A stretch of 64,000 bases of DNA from JALORV01 sp035429805 (GTDB taxonomy: Bacteria; Pseudomonadota; Gammaproteobacteria; Burkholderiales; Burkholderiaceae_F), in NCBI GenBank assembly GCA_035429805.1, contig DAOMFL010000007.1, forward strand, positions 1 through 64,000, read 5' to 3'. The notes under the pieces are model-generated. The model was not told the origin of the DNA. It saw only the letters and a list, made by a program, of their open reading frames with translations, and searched no databases. The translations under genes and the position numbers were made by a program. Position 1 is the first letter of the stretch. Each line of letters opens with the position of its first letter. Shown in pieces: positions 24,242-33,073 of this stretch.

Positions 24242-25144
24242 ATGAAAGGCCTTTCGACTTCGATTGTCCTGGCGGGTGGCTTGGGCGGCCTGCTGCTTGC
24301 TGCGGCCTGCGGCGGTTCGGCAGAAACCAGTTCGTCGTCGCCCTCTCCGGTGACGATCGTCGCGGCGGGAGACATCGCCGATTGCGGCAGCGACGGGACG
24401 CAGTTTCCCGAGGCCACCCGCACGGCCGCGCTGGTTCAGCCCTCGGATGCGCTGGTCCTCACGTTGGGCGACAACACGTATCCGATCGGCGCGCCGGCGG
24501 AATTTGCAGACTGCTTCAATCCCACATGGGGTCAGTTCAAGGAGCGTATCCGGCCCAGTCCGGGCAACCACGAGTACATCACAATGGATGCAGGCGGCTA
24601 TTTCGGCTATTTCGGTGCGGCGGCCGGACCATCGGGCCGTGGTTACTACAGCTTCGATGCCGGCGCCTGGCACGTGATCTCGCTGAACAGCAATGTCGAC
24701 GCCGCTCCGGGATCGCCTCAGCATGCGTGGTTGCAGAACGATCTCGCGGCGTCGAAGGCACGCTGCCTGCTCGCCTACTGGCATCACCCGGTGTTCAGTT
24801 CGGGGCCGCACGGCAACGATCCGCGCATGGTCGAGGTCTATCGCCTACTGAATCGCGCGGGAGCCGACATCGTGCTGGTCGGGCACGATCACATCTACGA
24901 GCGATTCGCCCCTCAGGACGCGGATGGGAGATCCGACCCTCAGCGCGGCGTGCGCAGCTTCACGGTCGGCACAGGCGGCGCGCGGCTCTACTCGTTGCGC
25001 ACGCCGCAGCCGAACAGCGAGTACCGGGACAACTCGAGCTACGGCGTGCTGCGTCTGACGCTTGCCGACGGCAGCTATCGCTGGACGTACGTTCCGGTGA
25101 ACGGCGCCTTTCGCGACGAGGGCACGGCGGTTTGCCACCGCTGA
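24242..25144 (+). CDS. Lipoprotein metallophosphoesterase
   Basis: A 300-residue protein with a lipoprotein signal (LLLAAAC lipobox, Cys about residue 23) and a serine-rich linker. The calcineurin-like fold is marked by AAGDIADCG (metal Asp), TLGDNTYP, PSPGNHEY, AYWHHPVF and VGHDHIYERF, the complete metal-ligand series. It resembles PhoD/purple-acid-phosphatase-like enzymes secreted to the periplasm or outer membrane. The substrate is probably a phosphomonoester or diester. It is the second gene of a likely two-gene unit. Confidence 0.88.
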   Translation: MKGLSTSIVLAGGLGGLLLAAACGGSAETSSSSPSPVTIVAAGDIADCGSDGTQFPEATRTAALVQPSDALVLTLGDNTYPIGAPAEFADCFNPTWGQFKERIRPSPGNHEYITMDAGGYFGYFGAAAGPSGRGYYSFDAGAWHVISLNSNVDAAPGSPQHAWLQNDLAASKARCLLAYWHHPVFSSGPHGNDPRMVEVYRLLNRAGADIVLVGHDHIYERFAPQDADGRSDPQRGVRSFTVGTGGARLYSLRTPQPNSEYRDNSSYGVLRLTLADGSYRWTYVPVNGAFRDEGTAVCHR

Positions 25145-25195
25145 GCGCGGCAGTGTCTGCTGAAGACTGAACCGAGCGCAGGCTCGCGAGGCTGC

Positions 25196-25588
25196 CTAAG
25201 GCATCTGGATCTTGCCGCCTCCGAGGGCGCCGGGCGGGAAGCCCGCGCCGCCCTGGCCCGGCAGCACGAGCGACGAGGCGGCCTGGCGCCGCAGATCCTG
25301 CAGTTCCCTGACGGTGCGCTCGACCGCCACTTTGGCGGCTGCGGCATAGCCCTCGACCGCGTCCGCCAGGTTCTTTGCTTCGATATCGAAGCTGATCGGC
25401 AGCGGACCCATCTGCGTCATGATCTGCGCCTCGCCGGTATAGACGACCGCACGCGTGCCGTCGGTGGCACCCATCGCCGTGACCGGCACCATCGCGCGGA
25501 TCGTGCCGACCTTGCGGTCGCTGTAGATCTCTTCGCGGTAGAGCGAGGTGGAATCCATCTTGATATCGAGGTCGGCGGCTGTCGCCAT
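25196..25588 (-). CDS. Conserved cytoplasmic protein of unknown function
   Basis: A 130-residue soluble protein. The body has SLYREEIYSDRKVGTIR, then a beta-rich part with YTGEAQIMTQMGPLPISFDIEA, a helix (LADAVEGYAAAAKVAVERT) and a glycine-proline-rich tail ending GGGKIQMP. I recall similar proteins in other proteobacteria without assigned function. GGAG six bases before the ATG at 25588 favours that start over the ATG two codons earlier. It stands alone and is transcribed away from the nitronate monooxygenase-like gene. Confidence 0.7.
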   Translation of the reverse strand: MATAADLDIKMDSTSLYREEIYSDRKVGTIRAMVPVTAMGATDGTRAVVYTGEAQIMTQMGPLPISFDIEAKNLADAVEGYAAAAKVAVERTVRELQDLRRQAASSLVLPGQGGAGFPPGALGGGKIQMP

Positions 25589-25767
25589 GGTCATCTCCGG
25601 CAGGTGGCGCAGGCGACAGGCATCGCTCGTACGCGCGCAGGGTCAGGTGTCGACCCGGCAGGGCATCGAGTATAGGGGAGGGGTGCACCGCGGATGGTGA
25701 TGACCGGGATCAATCGCGTTGCCCAGGGGACCGGCTAGCCTGCCAGCTTTGCTGGGCTGGAGCCTCG

Positions 25768-26976
25768 TTGAACCGACTCGCGGAATTCGGCATGCGCCCG
25801 CTGCGGCTGCGGGGACGGGAACTGCTGCCCATCGTGCAGGGGGGCATGGGCGTCGGAATTTCGGCCCACCGCCTCGCGGCAGCCGTCGCGCGCGAGAACG
25901 CGGTCGGCACGATCGCCTCGGTCGATCTTCGCCATCACCATTCTGACCTGATGGCGCAATGCAAGGGTGTCCGTGATCGCACCGTGCTTGACCGGCTGAA
26001 CCTGATCGCGCTCGACCGTGAGATCCGGCTCGCCCGCGAGCAGTCCGAGGGGCGCGGCGCGATCGCGGTCAATGTGATGAAGGCGGTCGACCAGCACGCC
26101 GCGCTGGTCCGCCAGTGCTGTGAATCGGGTGCGGATGCGGTCGTCATGGGCGCCGGCCTGCCGCTCGACCTGCCGGACCTATGCAGCGATTTCCCGGATG
26201 TCGCGCTGATCCCGATCCTCTCCGATGCCCGCGGCGTCGCGATCGTGCTGCGCCGCTGGTTGCGCAAGCAGCGCATTCCCGACGCGATCGTCATCGAGCA
26301 TCCGCGCTATGCGGGCGGCCACCTCGGCGCAACGCGCATCGAGGATCTCGACGATCCGCGTTTCGACTTCGACCGCGTGATCGAAGACGTTGTGCAGACC
26401 TTCCGGGAGCAGCAGGTCGAGAGCGAGCGGATTCCACTGATCGCGGCGGGCGGCATCAATTCACCGGCGAAGATGCGGGAAGTGCTGGCGCTGGGTTACG
26501 CAGCCGTCCAGGTCGGAACGGCCTTCGCGGTCACCGCCGAGAGCGATGCGCATCCGGCCTTCAAGAAGGTGCTGGCCGACGCGCAGCCCAGCGACATTGT
26601 CGAGTTCATCAGCGTTGCCGGCCTGCCGGCGCGCGCGGTGCGCACGGTCTGGCTGGACCGCTACCTGCGTCGCGAATCCGCGTTGCAGCAGGAAGCTGCG
26701 GACTGGACCGCCAGGAAGCTGCCGCTCGACATCGTTCAGCGATGCAGCGGCGCGCTGCAGTGCCTGACCACCTGCGGATTGCGTGATGGCATCGCGAAGA
26801 TCGGCCAGTTCTGCATCGACACCCAGCTCGCCGCCGCGCTGCGCGGCGAACTGGCGCGGGGGCTGTTCTTCCGCGGCGCGGCTTCGGTGCCGTTCGGCTC
26901 GGCCATCCGCTCGGTCCGCGAGACGATCGACTACCTGCTGACGGGGCGGATGCCGGCCGATCTCGCAGCCGCCTGA
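25768..26976 (+). CDS. NAD(P)H-dependent flavin oxidoreductase, nitronate monooxygenase-like
   Basis: A 402-residue TIM-barrel FMN protein. PIVQGGMGVGIS near the N-terminus, HPRYAGGHLGA in the middle and LIAAGGINSPAKMREVLALGYAAVQVGTAF form the standard FMN-phosphate binding pattern of the 2-nitropropane dioxygenase / FabK-like family. The C-terminal ~90 residues include a cysteine-containing segment (CSGALQCLTTCG) found in a long subgroup. The start is TTG at 25768 with GGAG five bases upstream. An ATG eight codons later is the alternative. It is probably an oxidoreductase and not a proven nitronate monooxygenase. Confidence 0.85.
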   Translation: MNRLAEFGMRPLRLRGRELLPIVQGGMGVGISAHRLAAAVARENAVGTIASVDLRHHHSDLMAQCKGVRDRTVLDRLNLIALDREIRLAREQSEGRGAIAVNVMKAVDQHAALVRQCCESGADAVVMGAGLPLDLPDLCSDFPDVALIPILSDARGVAIVLRRWLRKQRIPDAIVIEHPRYAGGHLGATRIEDLDDPRFDFDRVIEDVVQTFREQQVESERIPLIAAGGINSPAKMREVLALGYAAVQVGTAFAVTAESDAHPAFKKVLADAQPSDIVEFISVAGLPARAVRTVWLDRYLRRESALQQEAADWTARKLPLDIVQRCSGALQCLTTCGLRDGIAKIGQFCIDTQLAAALRGELARGLFFRGAASVPFGSAIRSVRETIDYLLTGRMPADLAAA

Positions 26977-26984
26977 ACCGGGGC

Positions 26985-27776
26985 TTATTCCAGGCCGGTC
27001 GGAATTCCCATCACCGCGTTGAAGCCGCAGTCGACGTGTGTCACCTCGGCGGTGACGCCGGCGGCGAGATCGGAGAGCAGGAACGCGGCGACGTTGCCGA
27101 CGTCTTCGATCGTGACGTTGCGTCGCATCGGGGCCGTGCTTTCGACGATCGAGAAGATCTTCGAGAACCCCTTGATGCCGGCCGCGGCGAGCGTCTTGAT
27201 AGGACCGGCAGAAATGCCGTTCACCCGGATGCCGCGCGGGCCGAGGCTTGCCGCCAGGTAGCGCACGCTCGCCTCGAGGCTGGCCTTCGCAAGTCCCATC
27301 GTGTTGTAGCTCGGGACCGCACGCTCGGCGCCCAGGTAGGTCAGCGTCAGCAGTGAACCCTGCCGGCCCTCCATCATCGGCAGGGCGGCCTTGGCAAGCG
27401 CAGGAAAGCTGTAGGCGGAGATGTCGTGCGCGATGCGGAAGCCCTCGCGCGACAGGCCTTCAAGGAAGTCGCCTGCGATGGCCTCGCGCGGCGCGAAGCC
27501 GATCGAGTGCACCAGTCCGTCGAGCGCGGACCAGCGCTGCTTCAGCTCGTCGAACGTCGCCGCGATCCGCGCGTCGTCGGCCACATCCATGTCGAAGACG
27601 AGGTCCGAGCCGAATTCGGCCGCGATTTCGGTGATGCGCTCCTTGAAGCGGTCGCCGACGTAAGTGAAGGCAAGATCAGCGCCTTCGCGCCGACAGGCCT
27701 GCGCGATGCCGTAGGCGATCGAGCGATTCGACAGCACGCCCGTGATCAGCAGCTTCTTGCCGGACAGGAATCCCAT
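26985..27776 (-). CDS. fabI: Enoyl-[acyl-carrier-protein] reductase (NADH)
   Basis: A 263-residue short-chain dehydrogenase that performs the last reduction in each fatty-acid elongation cycle. The N-terminal GKKLLITGVLSNRSIAYGIA is the FabI cofactor loop. The catalytic Tyr and Lys lie in SYNTMGLAKASLEASVRYLA (Y-X6-K). The ATG at 27776 has GGAAGG just upstream. A reading seven residues longer is possible. It is the target class of triclosan and isoniazid-type inhibitors. It converges with the upstream oxidoreductase gene and is a single-gene unit. Confidence 0.95.
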   Translation of the reverse strand: MGFLSGKKLLITGVLSNRSIAYGIAQACRREGADLAFTYVGDRFKERITEIAAEFGSDLVFDMDVADDARIAATFDELKQRWSALDGLVHSIGFAPREAIAGDFLEGLSREGFRIAHDISAYSFPALAKAALPMMEGRQGSLLTLTYLGAERAVPSYNTMGLAKASLEASVRYLAASLGPRGIRVNGISAGPIKTLAAAGIKGFSKIFSIVESTAPMRRNVTIEDVGNVAAFLLSDLAAGVTAEVTHVDCGFNAVMGIPTGLE

Positions 27777-27856
27777 GGCCTTCCTTGCACCCTTCAAGCG
27801 GGGAAACGGCCGCGCAGTATAGGCGCGGTGGTGGCGAAGGCGCCGCGCCGCGGGCG

Positions 27857-29530
27857 TCAGCGAGTTGCCGCGACGACCTTGCCCCCGCCGGCGTGCGCAG
27901 CGGGCTTCACCGGGGCCTTTGCAGTTGGCTTCGCTGCAGCGGGCTTGTGCTGTGCGGCCTGTGGCGCGGTGTGCGCCGGCTTCTTCGGGGCTTTGCCGGC
28001 GTTCGCGGCAGTGCGCGTGCGCGCGGCGGCGATGGTCAGTTCAAGCCGCTGGCCGGCGAAGAGCGACGGAGTCGTCAGGTGGTTCCAGACGATGACGTCC
28101 TTTTCGTTCACGTTGTAACGGCGGGCAACGCCAGTCAGGGTGTCGCCGCGACGGACGCGGTAGGTGACCTTGCGCAGGTTGGACGATTCCGGCACCAGTG
28201 CGAAGCGCGCGTCGAGACTCTCCGCGGAGATGTCGTTCATCGTCTCGTCACGGGGGATCAGGATGGTCGAACCCGGCGCCAGGCGGTAACGCGGCGGGAT
28301 TCGGTTGGCTTCGCGCAGTTGCTGCTCTGTGATGCCGGCGCGCTTCGAGACCGTAGCGAGCGTGTCGCTCGGCTGCATCTGGTAGGTCGTCCATGTCGAC
28401 AGCGGCTGCCCGGTCGCTTCCCACGCGGCGAGGTTGGCGTTGAATATCTCCACACTGTCGGCGGGCAGCAGCAGTGTGGGGGATGCCGCGCCCACGATGA
28501 CCGGCCGATTGAACTGCGGATTGAGCGCGCGGAAGTCTGCCAGCGGGATCTCCGCCAGGCGCGCCGCGGTCTCGACATCAATGTCCCGCGTCCGTACCAC
28601 CGCAACGAAGTAGGGCGAGTTGGGGATCGGCGGCAGTTCGATCCCGAAGCGGGCCGGCTCGGCGACGATGTTCTTGACCGCCTGCAACTTCGGCACGTAA
28701 TGCTGCGTTTCGAGCGGCATCTTGAGATCGGTATACGCCGTGCCGCGCCTGGCGCGCAGGTTCTTCTCGATCGCCCGCGTCACCGAGCCTTCGCCCCAGT
28801 TATAGGCTGCCAGCGCAAGATGCCAGTCGCCGAACATGTCGTAGAGCTTCTGCAGGTAGTCGAGCGCGGCCCGCGTCGATTCGACGACGGAACGGCGCTC
28901 GTCCTTCCACATGGACTGCTCGAGCGCATAGTCCTTGCCGGTCGATGGGATGAACTGCCACAGGCCGGCCGCCTTCGCGCTCGACACCGCCTCCGGCTGG
29001 AACGCGCTCTCGACGAACGGCAGCAGCGCGAGTTCGGTCGGCATGCCGCGACGGTCCACTTCTTCGACGATATAAAAGAGGTAGCGCGAGGACCGCTGCG
29101 CCATGCGTGCGAAGTAGTCGACCTGTTCCGCATACCAGCGCGTGCGCTGGTCGGCGAGGCGCGTGTCGAGGTCCGGCATCCTGAAACCGGCACGAATGCG
29201 CTCCCACAGGTCCTGCGGACCGGCCGCCGGAGCAGCCGGCGGCGCTGTCTCCGGCGCCGGCCCGGGCGCCGGTTCGGCCGCCGGAGGCAATTGCTCCAGC
29301 AGCACGTTGATCGGATCGTTGACGCTCGACGATGACGGGGCCGCGGTTGCGCCGGCCGCGGAGCCGGCCGAGGTGTCGACCGTCGCCGGAGGAGGCGGCG
29401 GCGTTGGTGCCTCGACCGGAAGCCCGTAGCCTGCGCCCTGGTCCGCCCGGGCCGCGCCGTGGGCGAACGCAAGCAATGCAGCCAACAGACCGGCCGCCGC
29501 GCTCATCCGGAGTAAGGAAACGGACTTCAT
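27857..29530 (-). CDS. mltD: Membrane-bound lytic murein transglycosylase D with LysM repeats
   Basis: A 557-residue exported muramidase. A signal peptide (ending near GAARADQ) is followed by a ~90-residue proline/alanine-rich linker. The SLT catalytic domain (~residues 130-300) has LALLPFVESAF with the catalytic Glu, AAGLWQFIPSTGKDYAL and LALAAYNWGEGSV. LysM-type modules follow (YQMQPSDTLATVSKRAG, YRVRRGDTLTGVARRYN), then a basic Ala/Lys/Pro-rich tail. It cleaves peptidoglycan glycan strands during growth. The signal peptide has no lipobox cysteine, unlike E. coli MltD. Confidence 0.92.
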   Translation of the reverse strand: MKSVSLLRMSAAAGLLAALLAFAHGAARADQGAGYGLPVEAPTPPPPPATVDTSAGSAAGATAAPSSSSVNDPINVLLEQLPPAAEPAPGPAPETAPPAAPAAGPQDLWERIRAGFRMPDLDTRLADQRTRWYAEQVDYFARMAQRSSRYLFYIVEEVDRRGMPTELALLPFVESAFQPEAVSSAKAAGLWQFIPSTGKDYALEQSMWKDERRSVVESTRAALDYLQKLYDMFGDWHLALAAYNWGEGSVTRAIEKNLRARRGTAYTDLKMPLETQHYVPKLQAVKNIVAEPARFGIELPPIPNSPYFVAVVRTRDIDVETAARLAEIPLADFRALNPQFNRPVIVGAASPTLLLPADSVEIFNANLAAWEATGQPLSTWTTYQMQPSDTLATVSKRAGITEQQLREANRIPPRYRLAPGSTILIPRDETMNDISAESLDARFALVPESSNLRKVTYRVRRGDTLTGVARRYNVNEKDVIVWNHLTTPSLFAGQRLELTIAAARTRTAANAGKAPKKPAHTAPQAAQHKPAAAKPTAKAPVKPAAHAGGGKVVAATR

Positions 29531-29588
29531 GCCGCCGCCGAGTCTAGGGAAGGCCAGACGGGGCAGCAAGTTGAATAGACCCCGGTGT

Positions 29589-30377
29589 TCAACGGAACTC
29601 GTTCTTCCACGCTCGAATGGCGGCAAATGTCGCAACGCGGTCGTCGCCGGCCGCGGCGCCCGCACGGTCCATCGCCGCTTGCCGCACGGCGTCGGCGTCA
29701 CTGCGCATGAACGGGTTGGTCGCGCGTTCGAGCTCGATGGTTGAGGGAACCGTGGGCTCGCCGCGGTCCCGGATTGTCCGGGCGTCGAGCGCGCGCTGCC
29801 GGAGCGCGGCATTGCCCGGTTCGACGGCCAGCGCAAAGCGGATGTTCGCCAGCGTGTATTCGTGCGCGCAGTAAACGCGCGTGTGGCCCGGAAGCTGTGC
29901 AAGACGGTCGAGCGAAGCGAGCATTTGTGCGGGCGTGCCTTCGAACAGGCGCCCGCAGCCGCACGCAAACAGTGTGTCGCCGCAGAACACCGCCGGCGGA
30001 TCGAGCGCGTCGGTGAAATAGGCAATGTGACCCGCCGTGTGGCCCGGGACGTCGAGCACGGAGAACGGCACGCCGAGGACTTCGACACGGTCGCCGCCCG
30101 CAACGCCGACATCGACACCCTCGATCGTCTCGCCGCGCGGGCCGTAGACCGTTGCGCCGGTCGCGCGCAGGTCCATGACGCCACCGACGTGGTCGCCGTG
30201 GTGGTGGGTGACTAGAATCGCGGCGAGCTTGAGGCTGCGCTCGGCCAGTGCGCGCTGTACCGGGACCGAATCGCCCGGATCGACGACGGCAGCCTCGCCG
30301 CCACGGCTGAGCAGCCAAAGGTAGTTGTCGCTGAAGGCAGGCAGCGGCGTGATGGCGAGATCTGAAACGCGGGACAT
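29589..30377 (-). CDS. gloB: Hydroxyacylglutathione hydrolase (glyoxalase II)
   Basis: A 262-residue metallo-beta-lactamase-fold enzyme that hydrolyses S-lactoylglutathione to lactate and glutathione in methylglyoxal detoxification. The metal motif THHHGDHVGG, then PGHTAGHIAYF, FCGDTLFACGCGRLFEG and YCAHEYTLANIRFA are all present. The C-terminal glutathione-binding helices are full length. The ATG at 30377 gives the standard N-terminus. It diverges from the methyltransferase gene by 12 bases, the same arrangement as gloB/yafS in enterics. Confidence 0.95.
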   Translation of the reverse strand: MSRVSDLAITPLPAFSDNYLWLLSRGGEAAVVDPGDSVPVQRALAERSLKLAAILVTHHHGDHVGGVMDLRATGATVYGPRGETIEGVDVGVAGGDRVEVLGVPFSVLDVPGHTAGHIAYFTDALDPPAVFCGDTLFACGCGRLFEGTPAQMLASLDRLAQLPGHTRVYCAHEYTLANIRFALAVEPGNAALRQRALDARTIRDRGEPTVPSTIELERATNPFMRSDADAVRQAAMDRAGAAAGDDRVATFAAIRAWKNEFR

Positions 30378-30389
30378 GGCAGACGGCTG

Positions 30390-31247
30390 ATGGATTCCGA
30401 TTCGATTGTGAGGCTTTCCGAGTTCCTGTGCTCGCCGGCCGGGCGCTATGTGCTCGGCTGGGAGCAGGCGCAGATCGACGCTGCAGTCTCCGACATCTTC
30501 GGCTATCACGCGATGCAGCTCGGCCTGCCGGAGATCGATGCGCTGCGCGAGAACCGCATGCCGCTGCGCTTCTGCGCAGCCGACCGGCAGCTCGCGGTCG
30601 GCGACACGGACGAAGCGGACACGTCGCCGCGGCGCCGCGTGGCGATCATCAACCGCTACGAGGAGCTGCCGTTCGCGACGCATTCCGTCGACCTGGTCGT
30701 GATGCCACACATCCTCGAGTTCGCGACCGACCCGCACCAGGTGCTGCGCGAAGTCGAGCGCGTGCTGGTGCCCGAAGGGCAGGTCGTGATCACGGGATTC
30801 AATCCTGCGAGCCTGTGGGGTGCGCGGCAGTTCGCCTCGCGCCTCGGCGCATCGCCCTACCTGCCGCGCGAGGGCCGGTTCATCGCACTGCCGCGCATCA
30901 AGGACTGGCTCAAGCTGCTGTCGTTCGAGTTCGCGCGCGGCCGCTACGGCTGCTATGCGCCGTCGGCGCGGACCGCGGCGTGGCTGCACCGCTGGCGCTT
31001 CATGGAGAAAGCCGGGGACCGGTGGTGGCCGATGTTCGGCGCGGTGTACCTGCTGACGGCGGTGAAGCGGGTGCGCGGCATGCGTCTCATCGGCACGGTG
31101 TGGAAGCGCAATGACGAGCGTGCCCGGCAGCTCGCTCCGGTCGGCACGACGCGCGTTGCGTTGCCGACTGGCGATGCGCACTCCGCCGTCATCCTCGACG
31201 ACGTCGCGGCGGCCAACGAGGTGCGACCCAGGGCGCGTCGCGGATGA
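30390..31247 (+). CDS. Class I SAM-dependent methyltransferase (YafS-like)
   Basis: A 285-residue protein with a methyltransferase domain of the UbiE/Methyltransf_11 type. LPFATHSVDLVVMPHILEFATDPHQVLREVERVLVPEGQVVI is its conserved second half (given here as 65-72 kDa-independent pattern, residues ~92-135). The first SAM loop is weak, as in the YafS group. The C-terminal 100 residues are basic. Position between gloB and rnhA matches yafS of E. coli, whose substrate is unknown. Its TGA overlaps the ATG of rnhA. Confidence 0.82.
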   Translation: MDSDSIVRLSEFLCSPAGRYVLGWEQAQIDAAVSDIFGYHAMQLGLPEIDALRENRMPLRFCAADRQLAVGDTDEADTSPRRRVAIINRYEELPFATHSVDLVVMPHILEFATDPHQVLREVERVLVPEGQVVITGFNPASLWGARQFASRLGASPYLPREGRFIALPRIKDWLKLLSFEFARGRYGCYAPSARTAAWLHRWRFMEKAGDRWWPMFGAVYLLTAVKRVRGMRLIGTVWKRNDERARQLAPVGTTRVALPTGDAHSAVILDDVAAANEVRPRARRG

Positions 31248-31738
31248 AGCACGCGAAGCGCGTGCCGCTCGCGGCACGTCAGGACCAGGATGCCAGTGCC
31301 GTCGAAATATGGACCGACGGTGCCTGCAAGGGCAACCCGGGGCCGGGCGGCTGGGGGGCGCTGCTGAAGTACGGCGAGCACGAGCGCGAGCTCTTCGGTG
31401 GCGAAGCGCCGACGACCAACAACCGCATGGAGCTCACCGCGGTCATCGAGGCGCTCGGGTCACTGACGCGCCGGTGCCACATCGTGCTGCATACCGATTC
31501 GCAGTACGTGCAGCTCGGCATCACGGAATGGATGCCGAACTGGATACGGCGCGGATGGAAGACCGCGGACAAGAAACCCGTCAAGAACGCGGATCTCTGG
31601 CAGCAGCTCCAGGCGGCGGCCGCGCGTCACGACATCGAATGGCGCTGGGTCAGGGGCCATGCCGGCGACGCGGGCAACGAGCGGGCCGACGAACTGGCAA
31701 ACCGCGGCGTCGAATCGGTGACCCGGCACACCGACTGA
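31244..31738 (+). CDS. rnhA: Ribonuclease HI
   Basis: A 164-residue RNase H degrading the RNA strand of RNA-DNA hybrids. Catalytic residues D25 (IWTDGACKGNPGP), E63 (NNRMELTAV), D85 (HTDSQYV) and D149 (GNERADELA) are all in place. An extra ~18 basic residues precede the usual N-terminus, so a later start is possible. It overlaps the methyltransferase gene by four bases (ATGA). The stop codon lies within a 17-base tandem repeat. In many proteobacteria dnaQ follows directly; here it comes 4.4 kb later. Confidence 0.95.
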   Translation: MKHAKRVPLAARQDQDASAVEIWTDGACKGNPGPGGWGALLKYGEHERELFGGEAPTTNNRMELTAVIEALGSLTRRCHIVLHTDSQYVQLGITEWMPNWIRRGWKTADKKPVKNADLWQQLQAAAARHDIEWRWVRGHAGDAGNERADELANRGVESVTRHTD

Positions 31739-31753
31739 CCCGGCACACCGACT
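31720..31753. repeat. 17-base tandem duplication across the rnhA stop
   Basis: Two exact head-to-tail copies of a 17-base unit (31720-31736 and 31737-31753; unit begins GACCCGGCAC). The first copy covers the last sense codons and the first base of the stop. It looks like a recent slippage or junction duplication at the point where rnhA-dnaQ synteny breaks. Confidence 0.9.
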
Positions 31754-31822
31754 GAGGGCGTCGGCCGCAGGCCGGATGTTAAAGTCGCGCTTCCCTTTCG
31801 CGCCGTTCTTTCCCCCGGTTTG

Positions 31823-33055
31823 ATGAAGCATCGAGTCACGATCATTGCGATCGGCGTGCTTGCCGTCGTGGCCGCTGCGGCGTACGTTGCCCGTGACGCC
31901 TACGCACCCGGGCCGTCGGCGGTCGGGGCCCGGGGCGAAGTGAAGGGCGAGGTTGCAGGCGCGGCCAGGAGTGACGCCAAGGCTCCGGGCAAGAACGGTC
32001 CGGCCGGGCCGACGCCGGTCGAGGTGGTGCGACTCATGCCGACCGTGGTGAAGGAGGACCTGCAGGCGGTCGGTTCCCTGCGCTCCAACGAGAGCGTCAT
32101 CCTGCGGCCCGAGGTTTCCGGCCGCATCGCGGCGATCGGATTCAGGGACGGCCAGATCGTGCGCAAGGGTCAGCTGCTGGTCGCGCTCGATGCGACGCTG
32201 AATGAAGCAGAGGTGGCGCAGGCCCAGGCCGAGTACGACCTGGCGCTGTCGAACCTCAGGCGCAGCGAGGACCTCGCGAGCCGGAAGTTCATCTCCTCGA
32301 GCGCGCAGGAGACGGCGACCTCCAATGCGCAGGTGGCCGAGGCGCGACTGAAGCTGGCGCAGGCCCGGCTGTCGAAGATGCGCATCGTTGCGCCGTTTGA
32401 CGGCGCGGTCGGCATCCGCAGCGTCAGCCTCGGCGACTACGTGAAGGACGGCACCGACCTCGTCAATATCGAAGACGTGCGCGTGCTGAAGGTCGACTTC
32501 CGCCTGCCTGAGCGGAATTTCACGCAGATCCACGTGGGCCAGGCCGTCGAGGTCGTCGCCGATGCGCTGCCGGGCGAGCGCTGGCAGGGCCAGATCGAGG
32601 CGATCAACCCGAAGGTCGACGCCAACGGCCGCTCGCTGGAGATCCGGGCGCGGCTGGACAACACCAGCGGCAAGCTGCGGCCGGGCATGTTCGTACGGGT
32701 GCGCGTCATCGTCGGGGAGCGCCAGAACGCGCTGATGGTGCCGGAGGAGTCGATCGTGCCGCAGGGCGAGGAGTTCTACGTCTACAGGGTTGTCGATGGC
32801 GCAGCGCGACGCGTGCCGGTCAAGATCGGCGTGCGGCGCGGCGCGATGGTCGAGGTCGTGCAGGGCCTGGCGGCCGGCGACCAGGTCGTGACGGCAGGCA
32901 TGCGCCTGTCGCGCGACGGTCAGCCGGTGCGCGTGCAGGCGCCGGGTGAAGGCCTACCGACGAAGGGCGATGCGGGCAAGGGTGAGGCGCCGAAGGGCTC
33001 GGATGGGAAGCAGGCGGCCGAACCCGCGGCCGTGCAGGGCGCGAGCAAGTCCTGA
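31823..33055 (+). CDS. RND efflux periplasmic adaptor (membrane fusion protein)
   Basis: A 410-residue adaptor linking an RND pump to an outer-membrane channel. The N-terminus is a membrane anchor (VTIIAIGVLAVVAAAAYVA). Lipoyl-like halves (VSGRIAAIGFRDGQIVRKGQLLVALD and MRIVAPFDGAVGIRSVSLGDYV regions) flank a helical hairpin, followed by beta-barrel and membrane-proximal domains. The C-terminal ~45 residues are low-complexity Gly/Lys/Ala. The ATG at 31823 was chosen over a TTG one codon earlier. It precedes the pump gene by 18 bases. No outer-membrane TolC-type gene is adjacent. Confidence 0.92.
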   Translation: MKHRVTIIAIGVLAVVAAAAYVARDAYAPGPSAVGARGEVKGEVAGAARSDAKAPGKNGPAGPTPVEVVRLMPTVVKEDLQAVGSLRSNESVILRPEVSGRIAAIGFRDGQIVRKGQLLVALDATLNEAEVAQAQAEYDLALSNLRRSEDLASRKFISSSAQETATSNAQVAEARLKLAQARLSKMRIVAPFDGAVGIRSVSLGDYVKDGTDLVNIEDVRVLKVDFRLPERNFTQIHVGQAVEVVADALPGERWQGQIEAINPKVDANGRSLEIRARLDNTSGKLRPGMFVRVRVIVGERQNALMVPEESIVPQGEEFYVYRVVDGAARRVPVKIGVRRGAMVEVVQGLAAGDQVVTAGMRLSRDGQPVRVQAPGEGLPTKGDAGKGEAPKGSDGKQAAEPAAVQGASKS

Positions 33056-33073
33056 CGCGCGAACGAAGGCGCA

